A stretch of 64,000 nt of DNA from CADEDV01 sp036383515 (GTDB taxonomy: Bacteria > Bacteroidota > Bacteroidia > Chitinophagales > Chitinophagaceae): NCBI GenBank assembly GCA_036383515.1, contig DASVOE010000055.1:51287-115286 (forward strand). Reading direction: 5' to 3'. The notes beneath the pieces were generated by a model that saw only the letters and a list, made by a program, of their open reading frames with translations, made no database searches and was not told where the DNA came from. Below, piece by piece: positions 17,878-26,165 of this stretch. Numbering within the stretch: position 1 is the stretch's first letter; the number at the start of each line of letters is the position of its first letter. The position numbers and the translations under genes were made by a program.

Positions 17878-18189
17878 ATGTTCTATAAAAACTTTCTTGA
17901 ATCTTCTTCCAAGCTTAAAATAGAAGTGGAGAGTAAAGATGGTACTTCGAATGCGTTAAGCCCGTCATTTACTTCGAGCCTGAGTGGGATAGCCAGCCTA
18001 TTGAGTGGCCAACTAAAAAATCTTCCTTCAGAAAATAAACCGTCCAATTGCGAGATCACTTTTGGTTTGAAAGCATTAGCCTCCGGCGATTTTTGCATTA
18101 CTATCGAACCTGCAAAGGCCAGTTTCATTGTGACCATGAAATGGGAAAATAGTGTAGTGGAAGAAATAATGCCACCACTCCCCGTATGA
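17878..18189 (+). CDS. Trypco1-like (CU044_2847-type) small protein
   Basis: A 103-residue soluble protein. Its second half (CEITFGLKALASGDFCITIE, then KASFIVTMKWEN) fits the end of the trypsin-co-occurring domain 1 family, which closes with a 'ef-G-k-l-a...-f-v-t-l-t-w' pattern; the first half (LKIEVESKDGTS, then a helix LSGIASLLSGQLKNLP) matches its strand-helix layout. Trypco domains have been described in predicted conflict systems next to effector modules (work of Aravind and colleagues). Here it is third in the operon and its stop is 4 bases from the stop of the convergent polymorphic toxin. Assignment is by eye and moderate. Confidence 0.55.
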   Translation: MFYKNFLESSSKLKIEVESKDGTSNALSPSFTSSLSGIASLLSGQLKNLPSENKPSNCEITFGLKALASGDFCITIEPAKASFIVTMKWENSVVEEIMPPLPV

Positions 18190-18193
18190 TCCG

Positions 18194-20467
18194 CTACAGC
18201 CGAAGCGCCATTTGACCAGCGATATAATCAAGTTCCGCGGATGTGAAATCAAGAAAATGTGGCTTTATCTTGTTTAAATACACGCCAAACTCATCGCCAA
18301 TATCTATTAAAGAAATCCCCTTAGCCGTAATAAGGTGCGGCTTAGCCCTGAGAAGGTCAACCACCTTATTCGGAATGCCTGTGCCATCGGGTGAATAAAC
18401 AAATGATCTCCTTAATCTTATTATTGTTTCCTTGCCATCTTTACCAATGACCTTTGAACCGGCAGGTATGATCAACTCTGCCCCATCCTCGATCTTGTCT
18501 TCAAGCCACGAAAAAACCTGTTCGACGCCGGCCGCCCTGCCGCGATAACCTGACTTCACTTCAAATGTTGCATGGATAAGCAACTTGCCGTCCTTCTCAG
18601 TTGCAATGATATTATCGGTAAATAAAACAGCTCTTTTACCCGATACTTTTTTCATGCGGATACCCGTGTATATTTTCGCATTTGGGTGATTCTTTAATGT
18701 CTTAAAAAGGACCTCGTGCTGGATCGCACGCGACAATGATTCCGCAATGTTGCCTTTTAAAATCCTGAAATGACCTGCATTGATCTGGCCATTCAAAAAG
18801 CTAACTACTCCATCTGCAGTTTTTCTATCTTTTGCTACGTGAAGTAATCTTTCGAAAACCTTTTCACGGTCCTTATCCAATAATTTAATGATCTCTTCAA
18901 CCCTTTTTTGGTTCAGACCTGGCGGCAACGGAATATCGACAATATTTATCAATCGTTTAATTTTGCCGGCCCAAGCCGTACTTAAGGCTTTCCGGAAATC
19001 CTTACCAAACATTGTTTCAAGCATTTTCACCGTTTTTTTGGATGTGGCCTCAATCATCCACTGAATTGGTGAAAGCTCCTTTTTATTGATCTGTTTATAT
19101 TTTACATATAGTTCCTGGAGTTCCGTATGTGTAAATCCTTTGGCTTTGGGACCAAGAAATTGCTCCACCTGCCAATAACCCGATTCAAATTTGTTGATGA
19201 TCCCTCTTGTTCTTTTTGTTTCCATGGAGCTTAACCGGATGCCGGTCTCAATGGCAACAGATGAATTTTCAAAACCATGTTTTATGGGTAAGTCGGCAGC
19301 CTTCGTCACATTTCGAATAAAGTCAGCATCTTCAGCTGTGAGCCGGGAGCGTTTGAGCGCCTCGATCACTTCCTCCGCTATCACGGCACGATTCCCAAAC
19401 TTGCCAACCAATTTTTGAGAACCCTTCAGTACAGCTGATGATACGAATGGCAAAAGTGCGCCAATTCCCATCATCACTTTTTCCTCTGTTGTTACTTTAC
19501 GCCCCCATTTGTCCTTGTCTGTAAAAAGTGCATAGAGGAATTCGCCTATGTCAACGAGATCGCCTAACACCGGGATCATTCCTATATTAAGATCCATTGC
19601 TGTGGTCAGCAATGTGAACCGGAGCGATTCTGATGTCAACACTGTTCCCACCCGCCAGCCGGGTTGCGGTACAATGGCATCTCCCTGCTGAGGGATCAAA
19701 TTGATATCATCCACCTCCCAAATTTCCCAAAAGGGACGAAGGTTTGCTCTTGGATCTTCGTCGAGTCGCCTGTAAATGCGGTTGGCAAGCTCATCTTTAT
19801 AAAAATCAAAGACCATTTTCGCTGTGACGTCTTTGGTCTTGACAATCCTTATCAGCGGCTTACCAGGTCTGCCGTAAATACCATTCTCGTCGATCTCGTA
19901 AGCAAATCTTGCCTTTGTGTCCGTTTGCTCCTTTGAAAATTCGGGAACAATAAGCTCCAGGCATTGGTTATTAAAATAGTGGTAGAATTGTACGCCATCC
20001 TCGACTCTCTTTACGACAAAGTAGTTGTCGGGATAACCAAGGTAATTATCGGCTGTCTGAAACCTGATCTCACGGGGCCTGTTCACTTCGAACATATTCA
20101 GATAACGACTACTGGAAAAGGAAGATCCCATGGGTGGTATCACATGACAATCCTGAACGCGAATGATCTGCACTGCAGGAATCTCTTCCCATGATGGAAA
20201 GTAAGAAACCGGATAACCTTCGAGCGTTATGTTCACCCCCGGACCAGCGATAATACTGATCACCGGGTAGGGCTTCCGTATGTCTTGCGAGTTAATAGAA
20301 AAAGAAAACGAGTAGGGGGTTCCGGTAAAACCAGTTTGCCTGTTGATCTCCGTAATATAAATATTTTTTGGATCTTTAGAGACATGACTCTTGTAGCTCA
20401 GACAAAGGGCAGGAAGGCCTTTCCATTTGACATAAGAAGCTTTAAATCCTGTGGCGTCAATAGCCAT
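18194..20467 (-). CDS. Polymorphic toxin with pretoxin segment and PD-(D/E)XK nuclease-like C-terminus
   Basis: A 757-residue protein without a Sec signal. Residues 1-270 are beta-rich and Trp/Tyr/Pro-rich with no known domain. Around residues 290-350 is a hydrophobic pretoxin-like segment (MIPVLGDLVDIGEFLYALFT, KWGRKVTTEEKVMMGIGALL), of the type that precedes toxin tips in polymorphic toxins. A helical middle follows. Near the end D618 (FTDNIIATEKDG) and E636-x-K638 (FEVKSGYRG) form a PD-(D/E)XK-like catalytic layout, suggesting a nuclease. It converges on the trypco1-like gene with 4 bases between stops. Export would need a non-Sec route. The nuclease call is motif-level; no obvious immunity gene is recognised. 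Confidence 0.75.
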   Translation of the reverse strand: MAIDATGFKASYVKWKGLPALCLSYKSHVSKDPKNIYITEINRQTGFTGTPYSFSFSINSQDIRKPYPVISIIAGPGVNITLEGYPVSYFPSWEEIPAVQIIRVQDCHVIPPMGSSFSSSRYLNMFEVNRPREIRFQTADNYLGYPDNYFVVKRVEDGVQFYHYFNNQCLELIVPEFSKEQTDTKARFAYEIDENGIYGRPGKPLIRIVKTKDVTAKMVFDFYKDELANRIYRRLDEDPRANLRPFWEIWEVDDINLIPQQGDAIVPQPGWRVGTVLTSESLRFTLLTTAMDLNIGMIPVLGDLVDIGEFLYALFTDKDKWGRKVTTEEKVMMGIGALLPFVSSAVLKGSQKLVGKFGNRAVIAEEVIEALKRSRLTAEDADFIRNVTKAADLPIKHGFENSSVAIETGIRLSSMETKRTRGIINKFESGYWQVEQFLGPKAKGFTHTELQELYVKYKQINKKELSPIQWMIEATSKKTVKMLETMFGKDFRKALSTAWAGKIKRLINIVDIPLPPGLNQKRVEEIIKLLDKDREKVFERLLHVAKDRKTADGVVSFLNGQINAGHFRILKGNIAESLSRAIQHEVLFKTLKNHPNAKIYTGIRMKKVSGKRAVLFTDNIIATEKDGKLLIHATFEVKSGYRGRAAGVEQVFSWLEDKIEDGAELIIPAGSKVIGKDGKETIIRLRRSFVYSPDGTGIPNKVVDLLRAKPHLITAKGISLIDIGDEFGVYLNKIKPHFLDFTSAELDYIAGQMALRL

Positions 20468-20481
20468 ACGCTAAACATTTT

Positions 20482-20749
20482 CTAATTGGCGATAGTATAA
20501 TCGAAAAAATCGATCAAAAAGAGATCGCGCATAAACACAGGAAAATCTTCTACATACAAATTTGCTGATGATGATGTTCCCGCCGCATACAATGACAACA
20601 ACCAACTGAATACATTTTTAGTCATATGGATCTCTTTGCTCTCCAGGAAAAGTTGTTTCGCTACTGCAATCAGCTATATTTCCTGGGTGGATCAGTGGAA
20701 TCCAAAGGGTAAGTACAACATCGTTCGACTCAAATCGATGAGAATAACT
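20482..20749 (-). pseudogene. Frameshifted small gene upstream of the polymorphic toxin
   Basis: Two overlapping minus-strand frames read like parts of one protein. The upstream frame (20749 to a stop at 20618) gives RFESNDVVLTLWIPLIHPG; the downstream frame (open from 20673 to TAG at 20482) gives LIAVAKQLFLESKEIHMTKN, VFSWLLSLYAAGTSSSANLY and ends FDYTIAN. A one-base shift near 20650-20673 would join them. The downstream part alone could be a 47-residue gene from the ATG at 20625. It ends 14 bases before the toxin start, so it may once have been part of the toxin operon. Confidence 0.35.
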
Positions 20750-21125
20750 TTATAAAATTATGGGATGTACGTTTAAAATCAAATTCAATTTGTTTATTTA
20801 TACTGCATTGATCTTTAAGAAATCGTGTTCAAGAAAAATTTTTCTACACCTTTGGTCTTTGAAATTACCACTTACGAAAAAAAGTTTTTTTATTTACTAT
20901 CATGACACAATTTTGACACAGTTATCTTATAAATGATTAGTAATTAAAAGAAGCGAGTTCCCGTGGTAGGCACGGACCTACATCCCATTACTAATTAAAT
21001 TAGCGGAACTCTACTAAAGTCATTATCTTTGGTAGAGGTTGGTTAACTGAGATATTCCGAGTGGCAGCGATTTATCTTTGTAATATAGTTCAAGTAAACA
21101 ATATTTTTAATTCATTATATTTGAA
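20750..21125. other. Intergenic boundary between two accessory segments
   Basis: The region is AT-rich and holds the second att-like repeat (20902-20973). Downstream, TATCTTTG occurs twice on the plus strand (21024-21031 and 21073-21080); the second is 45 bases before the ATG at 21126 and is the better -7 candidate for that gene. A third match, TATATTTG at 21116-21123, lies two bases before the ATG. No gene is visible. Confidence 0.4.
20902..20973 (+). repeat. Att-like junction motif, copy B
   Basis: This has TGACACAATTTTGACACA, then AGTTCCCGTGGTAGGCAC with TTGACAC-to-AGTTC spacing of 43 bases. It matches copies A (14351) and C (30981) in the first block at all but one or two positions, and in the general GTTC...GGCAC shape of the second block. 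It separates the polymorphic-toxin segment from the defence-like segment, as expected for tandem insertions at one site. Confidence 0.5.
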
Positions 21126-21887
21126 ATGAACCTTAAGTCCTTAGCTAACAAGTATGGCAAATCTTCAGCTTATATCGGGTCAATCTTATTAATTGCAAGT
21201 TTTATTCTCGAATTCTTAAAGCTCTTACCCGGCTTAATGGCTCTAATTATTCTTATTCTCTCGGCAGTCCTTATTTTTCCGATTCTCCTAGAGCTAAAAA
21301 TGGTTTCGAAATCCAACAAAAGAATTACTTGTGCTATAATCTTGGTCTTTTATGTGGGACTAGGATATTACTTCATGTATGATAGTCCGAGAGGGAAAAC
21401 AGGAGCAATCACAACGGTGAACAGCCAGTCAACAACAAATTCGGACATGCCTTCTACAAATACAACCAATACTGAGACAATAACTGAAACTTTATCAAGA
21501 AATAATATTCAAGATGTAAATAATAAGAAAAGCAGTATAGAAATTAATGCTCCGATTACGACAAATGATAACAGTCAACTGACAATTGCGAATGAGATTA
21601 ATTACAATATTCCACGTCAACGACATTTGACTAATAAGGACTCGCAGGATTTAAAAAGTATTGGTTCTATTAATGATAATATCCAAATCCTCTATCCACC
21701 AAACAACAATGAAGCATTAATATACGCAGAAGAGATATTTAATAAGTTATTTGATTTGGGTTATAAAAACGTCTCTAAAGGAACAAGTGATAACCTTTCA
21801 AAATCCTCTAACAAGCGCTTTAGAATTAAACAAACTAAAGAAGAATCAGAAAATATTATTAATATCATCATTAATGCACAAATATAA
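21126..21887 (+). CDS. Membrane protein with soluble C-terminal domain, unrecognised
   Basis: A 253-residue protein. Residues 15-55 contain two closely spaced hydrophobic segments (YIGSILLIASFILEFLKLLP, ALIILILSAVLIFPILLEL) and a third at 68-85 (ITCAIILVFYVGLGYYFMYD). An Asn/Thr-rich linker (100-160) leads to a C-terminal domain with a helix-strand pattern (NNNEALIYAEEIFNKLFDLG, YKNVSKGTSDN, then INIIINAQI). Low GC and Asn-rich composition fit recently acquired DNA. It is followed 9 bases later by the tail-fibre-like secreted gene, suggesting an operon. I do not recognise the family. Confidence 0.7.
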   Translation: MNLKSLANKYGKSSAYIGSILLIASFILEFLKLLPGLMALIILILSAVLIFPILLELKMVSKSNKRITCAIILVFYVGLGYYFMYDSPRGKTGAITTVNSQSTTNSDMPSTNTTNTETITETLSRNNIQDVNNKKSSIEINAPITTNDNSQLTIANEINYNIPRQRHLTNKDSQDLKSIGSINDNIQILYPPNNNEALIYAEEIFNKLFDLGYKNVSKGTSDNLSKSSNKRFRIKQTKEESENIINIIINAQI

Positions 21888-21896
21888 ATTTGTAAC

Positions 21897-23462
21897 ATGA
21901 AAACGATTTATACATTTTGTTTGCTTATTCTTTCTTTAATTTCCGCAGCTCAAAATACAGAGAAGTATTTTTATGACTTAAAGAGCAAAACGTTTCGTAT
22001 CGCAGATAATTCTTTGGATGAGCAGGTGACTATCAACAATTTTTCAATTTGGGCAGTAAATAGAAATCTGAATATAGTTGGATCGAATCCAACTTTAAAT
22101 CCTGACATTCTTGGCTCAACTGATAGCTTTGCTATGAGTAAATCAGTTGACGCATCGAAATACTCATGGCTTTTAAGCAACGGCATTGGACAAGATGTAC
22201 TATCGCCTGCATCAACAATACGTTCTTATGTTTCAAATTTTACTGCGGGCGGTGACCATACTTCAGCGACATACAGGAGCTTTATGATAAATCATGCCGG
22301 ACTCTCCGAAAGCAACTTTTTATACGAGTTCGATTCGTTGCTGAAGAACACCTCATTACAAAAAAGTCAGTTTGCTATTAGTACATCTGCAAATAGCTCA
22401 TATACTTTTTTCGGAATACCCAATATTGGCGACCACGCTGAATTAATTCAAGATAGTTCACTTATCCTATTTTCATCATTTACAAATATTAGTAAAGCAA
22501 TCTATACAAATAAGGATGAAATCCAATCGTTTAAATTCAGTGAAAATGTGCTGATGGATGAGCAGGGCAATTCTCTTTCTCTTCGAACAACTAATTTCAG
22601 CAATTCAATAACATCTTTGTATAGCGCTGCACCAGGTAATGGCGGCGTTGTAACAGAACGGGGTATTTATCAAACTAACTGGAATGGATCAGATAATGTA
22701 AGCTATGCAATTCTGAAAGCAGGCACACCAACCGAGGCAGCTTCATTTACCCTAAACCCATCTGCCAATGTTTCCAACAATAATCAAGAAAGTTATTTTA
22801 TTATACGGTCTTCAGATAATAATAGTTTCGCTGTAGGAACTATAAGCGGTTCAAATGCTTTAGTTGGCTTCAGAAATCCTGCAGGGACTGTTCTAGCGTT
22901 AAAAGCTGATGAAATAGAAACAAGCGGAGTTTTCACCACACAAGGTCTTACTGTATTAAATGGTGATAAAGATCAATTGAAAAAGACACAAGATGCCATT
23001 GCGTATTTCGTCTCCAACAATTCAGAAGGAACCAATATTCAGATAATAAATGGAAGTACATCTACAAATGCTTTCACCGGTGTGACCTTCACTCAGGGAA
23101 ATGTTTCGAACCGTATTGCAACTTATCCAAATAATAATGGACTATCTTATCTAAATGATGCTTTTGCGTTTGAAAGCAATAGCCCATCAGGAATGGTATT
23201 TACTGTTAATTCAAATTTAAACGTAGAACCCGGAAGAATTCGCTTCCTTTTTGATTCCAAAGCAGCAGTTACCATAACTGCTACATCACTCTCAGTTGCA
23301 AATGCACTTCTTTTACAAGGGATCACTGACGAACAAATGCTTGAACTAAACCCACAGGAAGGTACAATTGTGAATAATACTGATCGAAAAAAATTATTGT
23401 ATAATGATGGCAATGAGTGGTACGAAATCCTAATGAAACCAATAAAAGTACAGAACAGGTAG
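21897..23462 (+). CDS. Secreted tail-fibre/adhesin-like protein
   Basis: A 521-residue protein with signal peptide MKTIYTFCLLILSLISAAQ. The body is Ser/Asn/Thr-rich with repeated short strands (GNSLSLRTTNFSNSITSLYS, VSNNNQESYFIIRSSDNNSF), as in fibrous adhesins and phage tail fibres. The C-terminus (MLELNPQEGTIVNNTDRKKL, then LYNDGNEWYEI) resembles the widespread fibre/adhesin ending in which a 'nP-eG-l-vyntd...yyngt-W' motif closes the protein. The signal peptide argues against a genuine phage fibre. It sits in the second accessory segment after the membrane protein. A binding or surface role is inferred. Confidence 0.7.
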   Translation: MKTIYTFCLLILSLISAAQNTEKYFYDLKSKTFRIADNSLDEQVTINNFSIWAVNRNLNIVGSNPTLNPDILGSTDSFAMSKSVDASKYSWLLSNGIGQDVLSPASTIRSYVSNFTAGGDHTSATYRSFMINHAGLSESNFLYEFDSLLKNTSLQKSQFAISTSANSSYTFFGIPNIGDHAELIQDSSLILFSSFTNISKAIYTNKDEIQSFKFSENVLMDEQGNSLSLRTTNFSNSITSLYSAAPGNGGVVTERGIYQTNWNGSDNVSYAILKAGTPTEAASFTLNPSANVSNNNQESYFIIRSSDNNSFAVGTISGSNALVGFRNPAGTVLALKADEIETSGVFTTQGLTVLNGDKDQLKKTQDAIAYFVSNNSEGTNIQIINGSTSTNAFTGVTFTQGNVSNRIATYPNNNGLSYLNDAFAFESNSPSGMVFTVNSNLNVEPGRIRFLFDSKAAVTITATSLSVANALLLQGITDEQMLELNPQEGTIVNNTDRKKLLYNDGNEWYEILMKPIKVQNR

Positions 23463-23625
23463 TATGGGATTTACGCCATTGTTGGTGTTTAATTAAGTCA
23501 ATAACAATTAGTTCACTAAGCACCATCAAACGGTTATCAGAGTAACTTTGTTTTGTAATGGCTGATATCATTCGAACTGGACTTAGATCGGTTGTTGGTA
23601 ATAAAGCTTGAAATCAGAGCCTTCT

Positions 23626-23799
23626 CTACTTTTGAACACCACCGACGTAAAACAAGGAATGATATTTAATGGCTACTTCGCATTTCGGCATTTCAGAACC
23701 TATGTATTTCCATTCTTTTGGAGACGATTGCTTAACTCGCCTTTTTGTTTCAACAAACCAGATTCGACTCAATAAAGAAGCGTAATATTCAGCAATCAA
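23626..23799 (-). pseudogene. Possible gene remnant on the minus strand
   Basis: The 390-base gap between 23462 and 23856 contains a minus-strand open frame from a TTG at 23797-23799 to TAG at 23626-23628. It reads LIAEYYASLLSRIWFVETKR, then QSSPKEWKYIGSEMPKCEVA and ends FYVGGVQK; the next 14 codons in another frame (REGSDFKLYYQQPI, stop at 23583) also look protein-like, consistent with a one-base frameshift near 23630. There is no ATG. I read it as a fragment of a lost gene; it could be chance. Confidence 0.25.
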
Positions 23800-23855
23800 T
23801 CATCTCGATCTCCAAATACGGATTATCTGTACTTTTACCCATTTAAGCCTATTTC

Positions 23856-25472
23856 ATGAATATTAACAGCCAAGCTAGAAAAGTTTTACAATATTTATAT
23901 AAGCACCGGGGTGACAATGGCCATATCTATGGAAGTATCTCTTTCAATTTAGGATTGGGATCAGCTGAAAAATCTGAAGAGATCTGCAAGACACTTTATA
24001 CCGATGGGCTTGCTGAATTTCGTAATGATCGTGCCTTCATTTCTGACTCCGGCATTAAATGGATTGAACACTTTTACGAACAGCAAAATGATCGAATCAG
24101 GCAGTTTGTTTATGATGATTATGATTTTGCACTTCTGAGATTCTTATATGAACAGGATGCACCAATTAAGTTTGAAGAATTCCCTGAAATATTCGTAGAC
24201 GAAGCTCCTAAAAAAACGAGTGGCTATGATTCAATGAATTTCCATCACATGCTTGAGATAGAGTTGAGAAAATACATTGACAATCCAATGAATAAATATC
24301 AACTTAATCTTTCAGGTCGTAAATATTTTGAACACCTGGTAAAGACCAAAAATTCTCAATCACCTAAGACACCTCAAACAAACAATATCATTCATATACA
24401 TCAAATGATCAATTCTGCTATTCAGCAGTCAACAAGTGATTCAACGATCTCAATTAAAAAAGAGCAGCTGGAAGAAGTGCAAAAATTCCTTACATCAATT
24501 GATACTAAAGTTGATTTCCTCACAATTGAGAATGCCTTTATCCATAATTTAGGAAATGCCCAGAAGTTAGCAATTCGGTATTTCGATCAAATGATAGCAG
24601 AATTGAAGCAACATCAGATAAGCCCTCCTGAAGAGCTAAACATGTATGTTCCTTGGGGTGATAAAATTGAAGATGAGGTAATTAAGATGATCGGATTGAG
24701 GAATAGAATGTTAAGCTTCTTTGTTTGTGTTTACGAAAATTCTAATAACAACTCTTTAGTATTTGAATGCTTAAAAAAACTTATGCAGGTGAGCTACGAT
24801 GAATTTGAATCATTTGAAAGAGACGATTGGGGACTAATGCAAACAGATCATACAAGAATTTTTATTTACTCTATATTTCTTTACTTATCTGCCTATTTGG
24901 CGAAGAATGAAATGATCGAAGAATGGTGCGAACTTCTTAATAGCCATTATCAGGTAAAATGTGTTACTCAAAAACTGAGTAGCCATCCAATTACCAGTTT
25001 CATAAGTGTTCCTTTTATAGATTTTAATCTTCCAGTTCCAACTATAAATGACCAGAATAGACGGTATAAGAAAGCGGCCTTTGAGTTACAGTATAAAAAT
25101 TTATATGCTGATTTAATTCACTCGATGCACCAGGATATAAATTTTGTCAGTTTTGATGAAACTGTTGACATTGATATACTCTTATTTTTCATTTCTTTAT
25201 TTTGGACGGCTCATAAACGGTCGAGAGAGCTTTGGGTGCCAAACACTTCAGTGTTAAGAAAAAATAACACTTCTGAATTGATGCTTAAATCTGCTTCTGT
25301 AAGTTTTTTCAAAAGGACAATTAATATTTTTGGCATCAATAGTATCGAAGAGTACAACAAATATTTACCGGAAGTGCTTCAACTTCGTGAAAAATTCACC
25401 CGGCTTCCATACACCAACTTGCCGAAAAGCGATCTTGCATTATATTATCATTACATTAATAAACAACCTTAG
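23856..25472 (+). CDS. Winged-helix protein with 'IQQST' linker, possible defence component
   Basis: A 538-residue cytoplasmic protein. The N-terminal 160 residues look like two winged-helix domains (KVLQYLYKHRGDNGHIYGSI; DDYDFALLRFLYEQDAPIKF). Near residue 180-200 is a linker NIIHIHQMINSAIQQSTSDS that recurs in the next gene as NIIHVHSMNNSVIQQGTTNS; similar 'S-IQQGT-S' linkers occur in several abortive-infection and effector-associated proteins. A helical C-terminal half (RNRMLSFFVCVYENSNNNSL, DWGLMQTDHTRIF) has no recognised family. The next gene starts 2 bases after its stop. A sensor/effector role is an inference from shared architecture and neighbourhood. Confidence 0.7.
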   Translation: MNINSQARKVLQYLYKHRGDNGHIYGSISFNLGLGSAEKSEEICKTLYTDGLAEFRNDRAFISDSGIKWIEHFYEQQNDRIRQFVYDDYDFALLRFLYEQDAPIKFEEFPEIFVDEAPKKTSGYDSMNFHHMLEIELRKYIDNPMNKYQLNLSGRKYFEHLVKTKNSQSPKTPQTNNIIHIHQMINSAIQQSTSDSTISIKKEQLEEVQKFLTSIDTKVDFLTIENAFIHNLGNAQKLAIRYFDQMIAELKQHQISPPEELNMYVPWGDKIEDEVIKMIGLRNRMLSFFVCVYENSNNNSLVFECLKKLMQVSYDEFESFERDDWGLMQTDHTRIFIYSIFLYLSAYLAKNEMIEEWCELLNSHYQVKCVTQKLSSHPITSFISVPFIDFNLPVPTINDQNRRYKKAAFELQYKNLYADLIHSMHQDINFVSFDETVDIDILLFFISLFWTAHKRSRELWVPNTSVLRKNNTSELMLKSASVSFFKRTINIFGINSIEEYNKYLPEVLQLREKFTRLPYTNLPKSDLALYYHYINKQP

Positions 25473-25474
25473 TT

Positions 25475-26104
25475 ATGGATATTCAGCAACTAAAAAAACA
25501 ACGATTTCTCTTTCTTCAAAAAGTTTATAAGGAATCAGAGGGTGATACTCACTGTATGGTAGAAATTGAAAAAATTGGGCAGGAATTGGGAATGGATAAT
25601 TTGACATCAGGAAGAACTGCGCAATATCTTATTGATGAAGGTCTTTTGGAAGCAATGACTGAAGAAGGCGGGATTGTAATTTCTCATGAGGGGGTTCTGG
25701 AAGTAGAGGAAGCATTATTAAACCCTGATAAATCAACTCAGCATTTCTTACCCTTAAATATTATTCATGTTCATTCAATGAATAATTCAGTTATTCAGCA
25801 AGGAACAACAAATTCAACTCAAAATGTCACGATCACATCAGATAATATCTCTGAATTGAAATCATTTCTTAGCGATTTAAAAACTGCAATTGAAAAAATG
25901 CAGCTTTCTGTAGAAATACAAAGCGAAGTGATAGCTGAAATTGCGACTCTGGATGCTCAAGCTAATTCGCCCAAACCAAAACGTTCAATAATTGGAGAAG
26001 CTTTAAATTCTCTTAGGTCAGTTTTGGAAGGAGTAGCAGGTAATTTAGCAACACCGTTATTTCAGGTTACTTTACCACATTTGATCAGTACATTCTCTAA
26101 CTAG
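25475..26104 (+). CDS. Winged-helix protein with 'IQQGT' linker, partner of the upstream gene
   Basis: A 209-residue cytoplasmic protein. Residues 1-80 form a winged-helix-like domain (SEGDTHCMVEIEKIGQELGM, SGRTAQYLIDEGLLEA). Residues 95-115 are the linker NIIHVHSMNNSVIQQGTTNS, shared with the preceding protein. The rest is a helical segment (ISELKSFLSDLKTAIEKMQL, IAEIATLDAQANSPKPKRS) ending in a modest hydrophobic helix (LRSVLEGVAGNLATPLFQV). The start is 2 bases after the previous stop, so the genes are coupled. The shared DNA-binding plus linker layout suggests two arms of one regulated system, probably anti-phage, but I know no described example. Confidence 0.7.
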   Translation: MDIQQLKKQRFLFLQKVYKESEGDTHCMVEIEKIGQELGMDNLTSGRTAQYLIDEGLLEAMTEEGGIVISHEGVLEVEEALLNPDKSTQHFLPLNIIHVHSMNNSVIQQGTTNSTQNVTITSDNISELKSFLSDLKTAIEKMQLSVEIQSEVIAEIATLDAQANSPKPKRSIIGEALNSLRSVLEGVAGNLATPLFQVTLPHLISTFSN

Positions 26105-26165
26105 TGCATTTATTGTCTTTCCCAGATACGCTTGAAATGGAGGAAACCTATATAAAAACGTTATC

